Part shown: piece by piece, positions 53,159-61,826 of the stretch
How positions within the stretch are numbered: the stretch's first letter is position 1
Layout: each line of letters opens with the position of its first letter
Assembly: GCA_039184865.1 (NCBI GenBank)
Contig: JBCDAV010000029.1
Coordinates: 1 to 64,000, forward strand
From: Thermohalobaculum sp039184865
Lineage (GTDB): Bacteria; Pseudomonadota; Alphaproteobacteria; Rhodobacterales; Rhodobacteraceae
DNA: 64,000 nucleotides
Reading direction: 5' to 3'
The notes under the pieces: generated by a model
The model's input: only the letters and a program-made list of their open reading frames with translations
The model's database searches: none
Told to the model about the DNA's origin: nothing
Made by a program: the position numbers and the translations under genes

Positions 53159-54642
53159 CCCAGATCGTCCCCATCCGCTGGGTCGGTCAAGTCGACCCAG
53201 ATGGTTTTCAGTTCGGTGTACTGGTCATGGGCATGGAGGCCGTTGTCGCGACCGCCGAAGCCGGATTGCTTGTAGCCGCCGAACGGGGTCGAGATGTCGC
53301 CCTCGCCGTAGCAATTGACCGTCACGGTGCCTGCCTTGATCGCGCGCGCGGCCCTCAGCGCCCGGCGCGTGTTGGCGCTGAAGACGCTCGCCGCCAGTCC
53401 GTATTCGGTCGCATTGGCCATGGCGATAGCCTCCTCGTCCGAGGCGACCTCGATGACCGAAAGGATCGGTCCGAAAATCTCTTCACGTGCCATTCGGTCG
53501 TCGGGGCTGGCGGCAAAGATCGTCGGTGGAAGATAAGGTCCGTCTGCCGTGCCGCCCGCAAGGGCACCGTCCCGCAGATAAGACTTCACCTTAGCCTGAT
53601 GATCATCGTCGATCAGAGCGCCGAGCTTGTTCGCGGGATCGAGCGGATCGCCCGTACGCCAAAGCTTTGAGCGAGCGAGCACATGTTCCATCAACGGCTC
53701 GCGCACGGTCTTGTGGACGATCAGGCGTGAGGCGGCGGAACAGTTCTCGCCCATGTTCCAGAAGGCAGCGTTGACGACATAATCCGCGACGATGTCGAGG
53801 TTCTCGGCGTCCCCGAGCACGACGAACGGGTTCTTGCCGCCGCACTCGAGGACAACCTTCTTCAGGTTCGAATCCGCCGCATAGCGTAGGAAGCGGCGCC
53901 CGGTTTCGGTCGAGCCGGTGAACGAAACCATGTCGATATCCATATGCATCCCGATCGGCTCTCCAACCGATGATCCGTCACCCGGAAGGACCTGCAAGAC
54001 TCCGTTCGGCAGCCCCGCCTCCGTCGCCAGTTCGGCAATGCGGAGGGCCGTGAAATTCGTCTGCTCGGCCGGTTTGACGATCACCGAGCAGCCGGCGGCG
54101 AGTGCCGGCCCGATTTTCCATGCGACCATCAGAGCCGGGAAATTCCACGGCAGCACGGCTCCGACGACACCGATTGGTTCGCGGACGACCATAGCGAGTG
54201 CATCATCGCCGACGGGCGCGGTCTGGTCGTAGATTTTGTCGATGGCCTCGGCGTGCCAGATGATGGTGTTGATCGCCTCCGGGATGTCGATCTCCTCGCA
54301 ATCGGCGACAGGCTTGCCGGCCTCGACGGATTCCATGACCGCCAGTTCGCGCCGGTTGCGTGTCATCAGCTTTGCGAGCCGGATCAGGACCCCCTTGCGC
54401 TCGGCGGGATGCATCTTCGACCAGTGTCCCTGCTCGAACGCCTCGCGCGCCTTGGCAACGGCCAGGTCGACATCCTCGGCACTGCAAGCTGCGATGGTCG
54501 CGATCGTCTCGCCCGTTGCAGGGTCCAGTGTCTTCAGCGGAGCGCCGCGCCCCGGGCGGTACTTCCCGTCAATGTAGGCGGCCTTGGGGTAGTCGATGCT
54601 GGCGGCGAGCGCCGCATATTCGTCGCGGGTGAGCAGGTCCAT
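53155..54642 (-). CDS. Aldehyde dehydrogenase (PuuC/betaine-aldehyde type)
   Basis: 495 aa, full length. Signatures: PWNFPALMVAWKIGPALAAG, VIVKPAEQTNFTALRIAELA, SFTGSTETGRRFL, the catalytic Glu in VLECGGKNPF, the catalytic Cys in NMGENCSAASRLIVH, and EEIFGPILSVIE. It oxidises an aldehyde to an acid with NAD(P). ATG 54642 shares a base with the DapA-family stop, and the stop overlaps the 159-aa unknown gene. Candidates include semialdehydes such as 2-oxoglutarate semialdehyde; not provable here. Confidence 0.9.
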   Translation of the reverse strand: MDLLTRDEYAALAASIDYPKAAYIDGKYRPGRGAPLKTLDPATGETIATIAACSAEDVDLAVAKAREAFEQGHWSKMHPAERKGVLIRLAKLMTRNRRELAVMESVEAGKPVADCEEIDIPEAINTIIWHAEAIDKIYDQTAPVGDDALAMVVREPIGVVGAVLPWNFPALMVAWKIGPALAAGCSVIVKPAEQTNFTALRIAELATEAGLPNGVLQVLPGDGSSVGEPIGMHMDIDMVSFTGSTETGRRFLRYAADSNLKKVVLECGGKNPFVVLGDAENLDIVADYVVNAAFWNMGENCSAASRLIVHKTVREPLMEHVLARSKLWRTGDPLDPANKLGALIDDDHQAKVKSYLRDGALAGGTADGPYLPPTIFAASPDDRMAREEIFGPILSVIEVASDEEAIAMANATEYGLAASVFSANTRRALRAARAIKAGTVTVNCYGEGDISTPFGGYKQSGFGGRDNGLHAHDQYTELKTIWVDLTDPADGDDLG

Positions 54643-55562
54643 CACGCGGCTTCCGTGTTGTGGCGGCGCTCGATCGCCGCGATGGTGGTATTCATTGTGC
54701 GCACGACCTCGTCGAACATGCGCTTGTCGTCCTTGTTGAGCACCTGAAGCGGGCGGCGCGGCGGCCCGCAGTCGATCCCGCGCCCGGTCATGCCGTACTT
54801 TATGCACTGGACGAACTTGCCGCCCTGTTCGAGCACGCGCATCAGCGGCAGCATCGCCGTCATGATTGCACGACCCTTGTCGAAGTTCTTCTCGACGGCG
54901 CAGGCGCGGTACATGGCGAGATGCGCTTCCGGCGCGAAGTTGGATCCGGCGCAGGTCCAGGACGTCGCCCCCCACGCGAAAAACTCCAGTGCCTGATCGT
55001 CCATGCCGCAGGACAACGCGATATGCGGGTAATCCCGCGCGAGCATGTGCAGACGGTTCGGATCGCCGGAGCTCTCCTTGATCGACTTGAAATTCGGCGA
55101 GCGGCCAAGACGATTGAGCGTTTCCTCGTCCATGTTCACCGACATCCGGCCGGGATAGTTGTACAGCAGCACCGGAAGGTCTGCGGCGCGGTCAATCGCC
55201 AGCGCGTGCAGCGCGATCTCACGGCCTGTCGGGTAGGCGTAGGGCGGCGTTGTGATCAGGATCGCGTCGGCGCCGATCTCGCGGGCGGCCCTGGCGAACT
55301 CGATTGAGTCCTCGGTCCGGATCGCTCCTGTTCCGACGATCAGCGGCAGGCGCCCATCGGTGATGTCGCGCGCCCGTTTCATCAGGGCGAAGCGCTCGTC
55401 GGCAGTCTGCGCGTAGTATTCGCCTGTCGTACCCGCCACCAGCGCGGCATGGATACCGGCATCGATCAGAAACTCGAGCACTTCTGCGAACTTGTCGTGA
55501 TCGATGGAGTGATCCGCATGATGCGGGGTCACCACGGGCGTGATGATGCCCTCAAACTGCAT
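54642..55562 (-). CDS. DapA/dihydrodipicolinate-synthase-family lyase
   Basis: 306-aa class I (Schiff-base) aldolase/lyase. Visible: AGTTGEYYAQTADER (substrate-carboxylate loop), VGTGAIRT, YNYPGRMSVNMDE (catalytic Tyr) and FKSIKESSGDPNRLH with the Schiff-base Lys. Family members include dihydrodipicolinate synthase, KDG/KDGal dehydratases and 1-pyrroline-4-hydroxy-2-carboxylate deaminase; a catabolic role fits this context better than lysine synthesis. ATG 55562 overlaps the GntR stop by 11 bp. First enzyme gene of the operon. Confidence 0.85.
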   Translation of the reverse strand: MQFEGIITPVVTPHHADHSIDHDKFAEVLEFLIDAGIHAALVAGTTGEYYAQTADERFALMKRARDITDGRLPLIVGTGAIRTEDSIEFARAAREIGADAILITTPPYAYPTGREIALHALAIDRAADLPVLLYNYPGRMSVNMDEETLNRLGRSPNFKSIKESSGDPNRLHMLARDYPHIALSCGMDDQALEFFAWGATSWTCAGSNFAPEAHLAMYRACAVEKNFDKGRAIMTAMLPLMRVLEQGGKFVQCIKYGMTGRGIDCGPPRRPLQVLNKDDKRMFDEVVRTMNTTIAAIERRHNTEAA

Positions 55563-56256
55563 TGCGCTTCTCCGAGAGTTGGATGACGTCTATGGGGAGC
55601 GGATCGGGACGGACAAAACGCTCCATCCGGTCGCGCGACAACGTCCAATGGTCCAGTGTCAGCTCGACCATAAGGCCGCTTTCTCCGGCCTCCAGCGCTG
55701 CGATCATCGCATCGTGCTGTTCCGAGGCACGTCGCACCGCCAGCGTCTCTGCGACCGAAGCCGGGCGATAAAACACCTGGCCGAGCCGCGTGTGGTCGAT
55801 GAGCAAACGGTTCAGGCTGGGCGTGAGATAGGCATTGCCCGCCATCTCTCCGATCAGTTCGTGGAAGCGGTGATTGCGCAGCGCCATTTCGCCGCCATTG
55901 TTGGCCGAGACCGCAGCAGCGAAGCGAGCCTGCACTTTCTTCAACTCGTCGAGCTGTTCCGGTGAGCGGTTCTCAGCCGCCAACCTCGCGACGTTGGAAT
56001 AGACGAGTGGGGCGGTCTGGAAGAACGTCCGCAGCGTGCCGAGGTCCATCGATGCGACCTTCGCGCCGCGGTTCTCTGACAGCTCGACGTATCCTTCGCC
56101 CGCAAGCCTTTGCAGCACTTCTCTCAACGGAGTGCGCGAAACGCCATACGCTTCCGACAGGACCGTCTCGTCCAGATCGCTGCCCGGTGCGATCTCGGTC
56201 GCCAGAATTCGACGACGCAGATCTTGCAGGCATTGCAGCTTAGGTGTTTGTTTCAT
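55552..56256 (-). CDS. GntR-family (FCD-domain) transcriptional regulator, likely autoregulated repressor
   Basis: 234 aa. N-terminal winged helix: LRRRILATEIAPGSDLDETV, LSEAYGVSRTPLREVLQRLAGEG. C-terminal FCD ligand domain with metal-type histidines (ALRNHRFHELIGEMAGNAY, ASEQHDAMIAALE). ATG 56256 is used; TTG 56280 lies inside the operator. A perfect 8-bp palindrome 16 bp upstream suggests that it represses its own operon and perhaps the divergent cupin gene. The inducer is presumably a substrate or intermediate of the operon. Confidence 0.88.
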   Translation of the reverse strand: MKQTPKLQCLQDLRRRILATEIAPGSDLDETVLSEAYGVSRTPLREVLQRLAGEGYVELSENRGAKVASMDLGTLRTFFQTAPLVYSNVARLAAENRSPEQLDELKKVQARFAAAVSANNGGEMALRNHRFHELIGEMAGNAYLTPSLNRLLIDHTRLGQVFYRPASVAETLAVRRASEQHDAMIAALEAGESGLMVELTLDHWTLSRDRMERFVRPDPLPIDVIQLSEKRNAV

Positions 56257-56271
56257 GCGTCGCAATTCATT

Positions 56272-56290
56272 TGTATGCAAGATGCATACA
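56272..56290. promoter_or_regulatory. TGTATGCA-aga-TGCATACA palindrome, GntR operator
   Basis: Perfect 8-bp inverted repeat with a 3-base spacer in the divergent promoter between the GntR gene (56256) and the cupin gene (56392). FCD-type GntR proteins commonly bind TTGTATNN-type palindromes of this size. Position and symmetry support it as the autoregulatory operator. Confidence 0.75.
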
Positions 56291-56391
56291 TCAAGAATTC
56301 AAGCATCTGTCAATCAGCTTTGTGCTCGGCCGGCCACTGGTCTGACATCGGCTCCCGGAGTAAGCTCCGACGGAAACCGATGGAGGGCACG

Positions 56392-56901
56392 GTGAACTAC
56401 ACACTGGAAAACATGGCAGGGGATCTGCGCGCAGCGTTGATCAAGGGGCCAGTAGATGCGGTGTCGAGCGAACTCTGTGCGATCGTCAGTCGCGCGTTGA
56501 ACGATGATGCATTCGTGTCGCGGCACCTGCCGGACAGGGCCGAGGGAGAGCATCCACGCGAGGTGCTGTTCGAGGACCCCGATCTCGGTTTCTGCATCTG
56601 CGGGCATGTCTACGAGGGTGCAGCGGAGTCCGGCCCGCATGACCACGGTTCCAGTTGGGCTGTCTACGGACAGGCCAGCGGCGAGACGGAAATGACCGAC
56701 TGGACGATCAGCGATCAGGGAGATGCAGACACTTCATCCAAGGTCGTTCCCGCGCGGACATATACGCTGAGACGCGGCGACGCACACTTCTACGGGGTCG
56801 GCGTGGTCCATTCTCCCAAGCGGGTCGCGTCGACACGGCTGGTGCGGGTCGAAGGTGCGAATCTCGACCATATCCAGCGTTCGAAGATCGAGGCTGCTTG
56901 A
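56392..56901 (+). CDS. Cysteine-dioxygenase-like cupin protein
   Basis: 169 aa. The iron-binding His pair is seen in SGPHDHGSSWAVYGQASGE and the third His in GVGVVHSPKRVAS. Thiol dioxygenases of this fold oxidise cysteine, cysteamine or 3-mercaptopropionate to sulfinates. GTG 56392 is chosen because GGAGGGC lies upstream at good spacing; ATG 56380 would overlap that site. Divergent from GntR and convergent with the rhodanese gene, pairing a thiol oxidase with a sulfurtransferase. Confidence 0.78.
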   Translation: MNYTLENMAGDLRAALIKGPVDAVSSELCAIVSRALNDDAFVSRHLPDRAEGEHPREVLFEDPDLGFCICGHVYEGAAESGPHDHGSSWAVYGQASGETEMTDWTISDQGDADTSSKVVPARTYTLRRGDAHFYGVGVVHSPKRVASTRLVRVEGANLDHIQRSKIEAA

Positions 56902-56990
56902 GGCCCTGTAGGGGTTTCGATCCTCGATGCAGCCTGCGAAGTCCAAATTAGAATTGAGCGCACGCAGGAGAAAACGGTCGGCTTCCTCGA

Positions 56991-58565
56991 CTAAATCCTG
57001 AATACTGCGCGTTCGTCCGCGTCGAGTTGATCGATCAAGGCAATCTCCCAGGCGAGATACTGGCGCGAGGCATCGAGATTTCCGTCATGCCGCCCATGCG
57101 TGAACGAGAGAAAATCAATCCGTTCTGCATCCGAAAGAGCATCAGAGGACGTGGTGAGGGTAAGCCCGGCATCGGCCCATTTCTCCGGTTCGGCAGCGAG
57201 GAAGCAAATGTCGGCTTGGCCCATTTCTCGAAGGTCGACGGCAGCGATCTGGGCGACGGCCTTGTTCTCTGAAGTCAGGACGACCGGGCGAACAGATGGC
57301 TTGAGCTTAGGCCGGATCGACCAGTTTGCTCCCTCGATATGGCCCGCAAGAAAGGCCGCCGAAGACCGCAGGTCAATGATCTCGAATTCGTCACGGCGCA
57401 GTCGCAGATCTTCGGCGGTGATGTCCGGCAGGTCCGGTAGCTTCTGCGCGACAGGCTGCGCCACGGGAGACACTTCTGATAGCGCAACAATGCCTCCCTC
57501 CAGTGTGTATGCCGCGTGTCCGAGACGCCGGAGCCAGGAGGCGGTCACAGGGGCACGGACGGCCTCGGTGTCGAGCAGGATGACTGTCGCGTTACGTACG
57601 CCGATCCACTGGTCAGTTGCCTGCACAAGTTGCCCGCCCGGAGCGTGGTCGGCGCCGTGAACCGACAGTACGTTCCGCCGTGAAGCGGGATCGACGGCGC
57701 GATCGTCAGCTGAACGAACATCCAGCAGATAGACTGTCCTAGATGGATCATGCAGCCAGCCGGACAGGGTCTCTATCGAAACGGTCTCGACGCCGTGTTG
57801 CGCCGCCAGCGATCTCGCAAGCGTTTGTTGCTTGGACGTGTCAGACGGCGCTGCCGGGAGTGCGCCGGACTTTCCTCGTTCCAGTTCCAACCCTGCCAGC
57901 ACCCAGCCCTGCGTTCCATTCTCCATGGCGAAGACCGGGTTCGGCACGGCCATATCGATCAGGGTCTGAGCGCCGATGATCGAACGGGTTCGGCCTGCGC
58001 AGTTGACGATGATCGTCGTCTCCGCGTCAGGGGCGAATTCGCCGGCGCGAAGTGCAAGCTCGCCATTGGGGCAGCAGGATGCGCCAGGGATGTTCATCTT
58101 CGCGAATTCCTCCAGCGGACGACCGTCGACGATCACCATGTCCGCCCCTCGCTTCACACGCTCGGCAATTTCTGCTGCTGTCAGGCGCGGCGTGTCGGCG
58201 GCGTGTTCGACCAATTCGCCGAAGGCTTTTGAAGGTACGTTGACGCCCTGATAGAGCGTATGTCCGGCTTGCTCCCACGAGGCGACCCCGCCACCAAGGA
58301 TGTTCAGGTCTTTGTATCCCATCTCTTCGGCGCGCTCGGCGGCCTGCTGCGCTATGCCATCGCCGTTATCGCACAGCACGATCCTGACCGACACATTCGG
58401 CACCAGCCGAGGCAGGTCGATCTCGAACCGGCTGTAGGGAAGCGGGGCGGAAAACAGGATGTGGCCAAGAACCATCTGCCCTGCTTCGCGGACATCCAGA
58501 AGAGCGAGTTCTGCGCCGTCGTACAGCCACGCCCGGAGGGTCTTTGCGTCGATTTTTCCGGCCAC
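56991..58565 (-). CDS. Four-domain rhodanese-like sulfurtransferase
   Basis: 524 aa made of four rhodanese modules. Module 1 has IVLCDNGDGIAQ and module 2 IIVNCAGRTRSIIG, both with the persulfide-forming Cys. Module 3 reads VILLDTEAVRAP and module 4 PVVLTSENKAVAQ, where the Cys is replaced by Asp and Ser. Only the first two can be catalytic; the others are probably structural. Each starts with a LLDVR/IVDGR/LDVRS/IIDLRS strand. Start ATG 58565. It faces the cupin dioxygenase, suggesting sulfane sulfur metabolism. Confidence 0.88.
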   Translation of the reverse strand: MAGKIDAKTLRAWLYDGAELALLDVREAGQMVLGHILFSAPLPYSRFEIDLPRLVPNVSVRIVLCDNGDGIAQQAAERAEEMGYKDLNILGGGVASWEQAGHTLYQGVNVPSKAFGELVEHAADTPRLTAAEIAERVKRGADMVIVDGRPLEEFAKMNIPGASCCPNGELALRAGEFAPDAETTIIVNCAGRTRSIIGAQTLIDMAVPNPVFAMENGTQGWVLAGLELERGKSGALPAAPSDTSKQQTLARSLAAQHGVETVSIETLSGWLHDPSRTVYLLDVRSADDRAVDPASRRNVLSVHGADHAPGGQLVQATDQWIGVRNATVILLDTEAVRAPVTASWLRRLGHAAYTLEGGIVALSEVSPVAQPVAQKLPDLPDITAEDLRLRRDEFEIIDLRSSAAFLAGHIEGANWSIRPKLKPSVRPVVLTSENKAVAQIAAVDLREMGQADICFLAAEPEKWADAGLTLTTSSDALSDAERIDFLSFTHGRHDGNLDASRQYLAWEIALIDQLDADERAVFRI

Positions 58566-58672
58566 GTGCGCCTCCTGATCTCGATTGCCACTGCGTATCG
58601 GAGATTGGCCAGCGGGTGAACCTTTCGGGACGCAGGGGTCGAATGGTGAATGCTCGGCCCCGATCCCCGAAC

Positions 58673-59314
58673 CTAACTCGCTGTAGCGCCAGCCCCTGCC
58701 AGTCTGGATTTGAGTTGAGCGTTCTCCTCTGTCAGGCGGAGGATATCGGCCCGGAGCGGCGCGACATGATCTTCGAACTCCTCGATCGTCAGGCGTTGCG
58801 GGATGTGCTGGGGACAGTTCCAGTCGAGGGCTTCAACCGTGATGATCACGGCGCGTTCCGGACGCGCGCGGTATCCGTCAGGTGTCAACCGCGCCGCGAG
58901 CTCCGGATCGTCTGCAATGTCGATCAGCTTCGCCCGTCCAAGGATTTTTATGCGTCGCCGGTTGGGATAATCGACCATGATCAGCGCGACCTTGTCGTTC
59001 TCGCTCAGGTTTCCCAGACTGATGTACTGGCGATTGCCGCGAAAATCAGCGTACGCGATCGTCTTCTCGTCGAGCACCTTCACGAAGCCCGCAGGGCCAC
59101 CCTTGAACTGCACATAGGGCCAACCCGTCTCGGAGACCGACGCCTGGTAGAAGCCGTCCCTTGCTTCGATGAACGATGTCTCAGCGGCGCCGATCCGGTC
59201 GGCGGCGTCAGCTTCGGGACTTAGCATCTTCGCATAGGCCGTGGCGGAGCCGAGCCGCTCCTGATGCTGCTGTACTGCGGGCGTGAAGGTCAGTTCCAGA
59301 AACTTGCGTGCCAT
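58673..59314 (-). CDS. Pyridoxamine 5'-phosphate oxidase-family protein
   Basis: 213 aa with the split-barrel flavin fold: FYQASVSETGWPYVQFKGGP, TIAYADFRGNRQYISLGNL, KVALIMVDYPNRRRIKILGR. It belongs to the MSMEG_1061/FMN-binding PNPOx-like group rather than true PdxH, since the PLP-binding pattern is absent. Charged C-terminal helix (ADILRLTEENAQLKSRLAG) may be a coiled coil. Start ATG 59314 is divergent from the LysR gene. Substrate unknown. Confidence 0.82.
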   Translation of the reverse strand: MARKFLELTFTPAVQQHQERLGSATAYAKMLSPEADAADRIGAAETSFIEARDGFYQASVSETGWPYVQFKGGPAGFVKVLDEKTIAYADFRGNRQYISLGNLSENDKVALIMVDYPNRRRIKILGRAKLIDIADDPELAARLTPDGYRARPERAVIITVEALDWNCPQHIPQRLTIEEFEDHVAPLRADILRLTEENAQLKSRLAGAGATAS

Positions 59315-59414
59315 GGGTAGTCCTCCGATTGGCTTCCGGTTCCGAACTTGGCGCTACCGAAATGGAAATTAATCCCCATTGAATAGAAGATATAATTTTG
59401 GGAAATGAAACAAT

Positions 59415-60326
59415 ATGGACCGCTTCTCTGAGATAGAGACCTTCGTTTCCGTCGCCGAGGCGGGCGGATTCAATGCCGCTGCGCGGGCGCTGGGCAGGTC
59501 GGCGCCGTCAGTGACGCGCATCGTCGCCGGCCTCGAAGGCCGTATCGGGACACGGCTGTTCAACAGAACGACGCGCCAGGTCGCACTGACCGAGGTAGGG
59601 CGAAGACTGCTGGAAGACGCGCGTCGCATTCTCGATGACCTCGCGACGGCTGAAGCGTCGGCAGCGGGCGCGCATCAAGATCCACAGGGGCTCTTGACGG
59701 TTACGGCCCCAGTCATGTTCGGACGGCTCCACATCGCGCCCATCCTGCACCGGTTCATGGATCAGCACCCAGCGGTCACCGCTCGAATGATTTTCGTCGA
59801 CCGGGTCGTGAACCTGATCGATGAGGGCATCGACATTGCGGTCCGGATCGGCGACCTGCCGGATTCAAGCCTCACGGCCCTCAGGGTTGGCGATGTCCGG
59901 CGCTGCGTCGTCGCGTCGCCCGAGTATCTGGCGCGCTCTGGTCGTCCGGATCACCCGCAAGCGCTGGAAGCTCACCGGATCGCGATCGCTGCGAGCCTGA
60001 GTCCGCCCCGATCGTGGGACTTTCTGTCCGAGGATGCGACGATCACCGTGCCGATCCGGCCGGCCTTGAGCAGCAACAGCGTCGATGCGTCGATCGATGC
60101 CGCGCTATCCGGCTGGGCGCTCACCCGCGCTCTGTCCTATCAAGTGGCGGATCATCTCAAGCGGGGCAATCTGGTCGAGGTTCTGCCGGAGTTCGAGACG
60201 CGGCGCCTTCCGGTCCATCTGGTCCATGCCGAAGGCCGTCTGCGCGCCGCCAAGATCCGGGCCTTCCTCGACATGGCGTCCACGGAGTTGCGGCGCAAGG
60301 CGCACGGATGGATCGCGCCAGGCTGA
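59415..60326 (+). CDS. LysR-family transcriptional regulator
   Basis: 303 aa. The N-terminal HTH is ETFVSVAEAGGFNAAARALG and APSVTRIVAGLEGRIGTRLF, followed by RTTRQVALTEVG, and residues 90-300 are the periplasmic-binding-like effector domain (LLTVTAPVMFGRLHIAPIL). Divergent from the PNPOx gene across an A/T-rich 100-bp region, the expected LysR target. It is followed 12-69 bp later by the lyase-like gene on the same strand. Confidence 0.9.
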   Translation: MDRFSEIETFVSVAEAGGFNAAARALGRSAPSVTRIVAGLEGRIGTRLFNRTTRQVALTEVGRRLLEDARRILDDLATAEASAAGAHQDPQGLLTVTAPVMFGRLHIAPILHRFMDQHPAVTARMIFVDRVVNLIDEGIDIAVRIGDLPDSSLTALRVGDVRRCVVASPEYLARSGRPDHPQALEAHRIAIAASLSPPRSWDFLSEDATITVPIRPALSSNSVDASIDAALSGWALTRALSYQVADHLKRGNLVEVLPEFETRRLPVHLVHAEGRLRAAKIRAFLDMASTELRRKAHGWIAPG

Positions 60327-60395
60327 GGGGATTGGCACATGGCAGGCTCGGTGCCACTGTCGGGCTCTCCCAGCATTGCCCCGACCGGAAGCATC

Positions 60396-61826
60396 ATGAC
60401 GATCGTCCTCCACAGTCTCGCCGACTTCACTCTCGCCAACGCCCATGCGGTCTCACGCGAGCGTGTCGGCGCATCTTTCGCACCTGCTGCGGTGCAGACC
60501 ATGCGCGAAGCGCGCGAGCGGTTCGAAACGCTCATCGAGAACCCCGATCTGGTGATTTACGGCGTGACGTCGGGATACGGTCAGCAGGCAAAGCTCCGTC
60601 TCACGGCGGAGGAGCGCAAGGCGCACGCGGCCCGACCGCCCAAGGCCCCTGCCGCGTCGTGGGGCGATCCGCTGCCGGATCGTGTCTCCCGTGCCATCGT
60701 CTTCGCCCGGCTCGCCAATTTTGTCGAAGGTCACGCGGCAATCACGCCTGACTTGGCCATCGCAGTTGCACGGATGCTGGATGCGCCCGAGCAACCCATC
60801 GTTCCGGCACGCGGTCAGGGAGGTGCTGGAGAGATCCTCTCGCTTTCGCACCTGTTCCTGCCCATCCTCGCGCAAGAGACACCCGCCGAGAAGGATGCGC
60901 TGTCGCTGATCAACGGCTCGCCCGCGGCGACGGGTCTCGTGACCGATGCGGCGCTGGCGGCGAGGTCCCGGATTGATCTTGCGGCGCAGATCTTCGCGTT
61001 GGCGTTCGAGGCGTTCAATGCGCCGCTCACCCATCTCGACCTGGAATTGGACACGCTCTGGAACAATCCGCACGACAGTTGGGCACTCCAGCGCTTGCGC
61101 GACCTGCTCGGGGGCGGGCATGGCGGTGAACGGCGGCCCTATCAGGCGCCGGTCAGCTTCCGGATCCTGCCACGCATTCTGGGGCAGGCGCATCTCGCTG
61201 TCGCCACCGCCGAGACCGTCGCGCAGGAGTCGCTGCAGGCGGTAACGGATAATCCGGTCGTCCTGCCGCCGGACGAGGGAAATCCGGACGGGCGCGCGAT
61301 CTCGACGGGCGGATACCACAATGCGCAGGCGCCAATGGCGATGGATCAGGTGACGGCGGCCTATGCCAACCTCGCCGTGATCGCAGAGCGGATGTGCGGC
61401 AAGATGCTGGACGAAGCGATCTCGCTCCTTCCGGCGGAGGTTTACACCGGTCCGCCGGACGGGCGTGGATATCTCGGATGCCTGCCGATGGCTGCGGCGG
61501 GTTACGCCGCGGAAATCCGCGGGCTAGCTACAGCGACGCTGCTCCCGGGATCCGAGACCGGCGGCTTCGGGGCAAATGATGTCGCCTCCCCGGTATTCCT
61601 CGCCTGGTCGAAACAGGAGCGCGCCGGTCTGCTGCTCGAACACACCCTGGCAAGCCTCGCGCCGATCGCGATCCGGGCGTTCGACGTGACCGGCAGGCCG
61701 GTGCCCGCGCCCCTTGCTGAAATCGCCGAATTGATCCGGGCCGAGGTTCCAGACGAAGCGGGGGCGGATATCCTCGGTCCGTCAGTGGGTGAACTGGCGC
61801 GGCGGATGCGCGAACTTGTTTACTAG
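60396..61826 (+). CDS. Histidine/aromatic ammonia-lyase-family protein lacking the MIO serine
   Basis: 476 aa of the HAL/PAL fold: YGVTSGYGQQ (the Tyr loop), LARLANF-like helices, ALSLINGSPAATGL, SFRILPRILGQAHLAVA and a C-terminal GANDVASPVFLAWSKQE. The triplet that should cyclise to the MIO group (Ala-Ser-Gly, residues 142-144 in Pseudomonas HAL) is Gly143-Ala144-Gly145 here (GQGGAGEILSLSHL). Without the Ser, MIO is not expected, so classical ammonia elimination is doubtful. ATG 60396 fits the family N-terminus; ATG 60339 has a better ribosome site (GAGGGG) and adds 19 aa. Confidence 0.82.
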   Translation: MTIVLHSLADFTLANAHAVSRERVGASFAPAAVQTMREARERFETLIENPDLVIYGVTSGYGQQAKLRLTAEERKAHAARPPKAPAASWGDPLPDRVSRAIVFARLANFVEGHAAITPDLAIAVARMLDAPEQPIVPARGQGGAGEILSLSHLFLPILAQETPAEKDALSLINGSPAATGLVTDAALAARSRIDLAAQIFALAFEAFNAPLTHLDLELDTLWNNPHDSWALQRLRDLLGGGHGGERRPYQAPVSFRILPRILGQAHLAVATAETVAQESLQAVTDNPVVLPPDEGNPDGRAISTGGYHNAQAPMAMDQVTAAYANLAVIAERMCGKMLDEAISLLPAEVYTGPPDGRGYLGCLPMAAAGYAAEIRGLATATLLPGSETGGFGANDVASPVFLAWSKQERAGLLLEHTLASLAPIAIRAFDVTGRPVPAPLAEIAELIRAEVPDEAGADILGPSVGELARRMRELVY

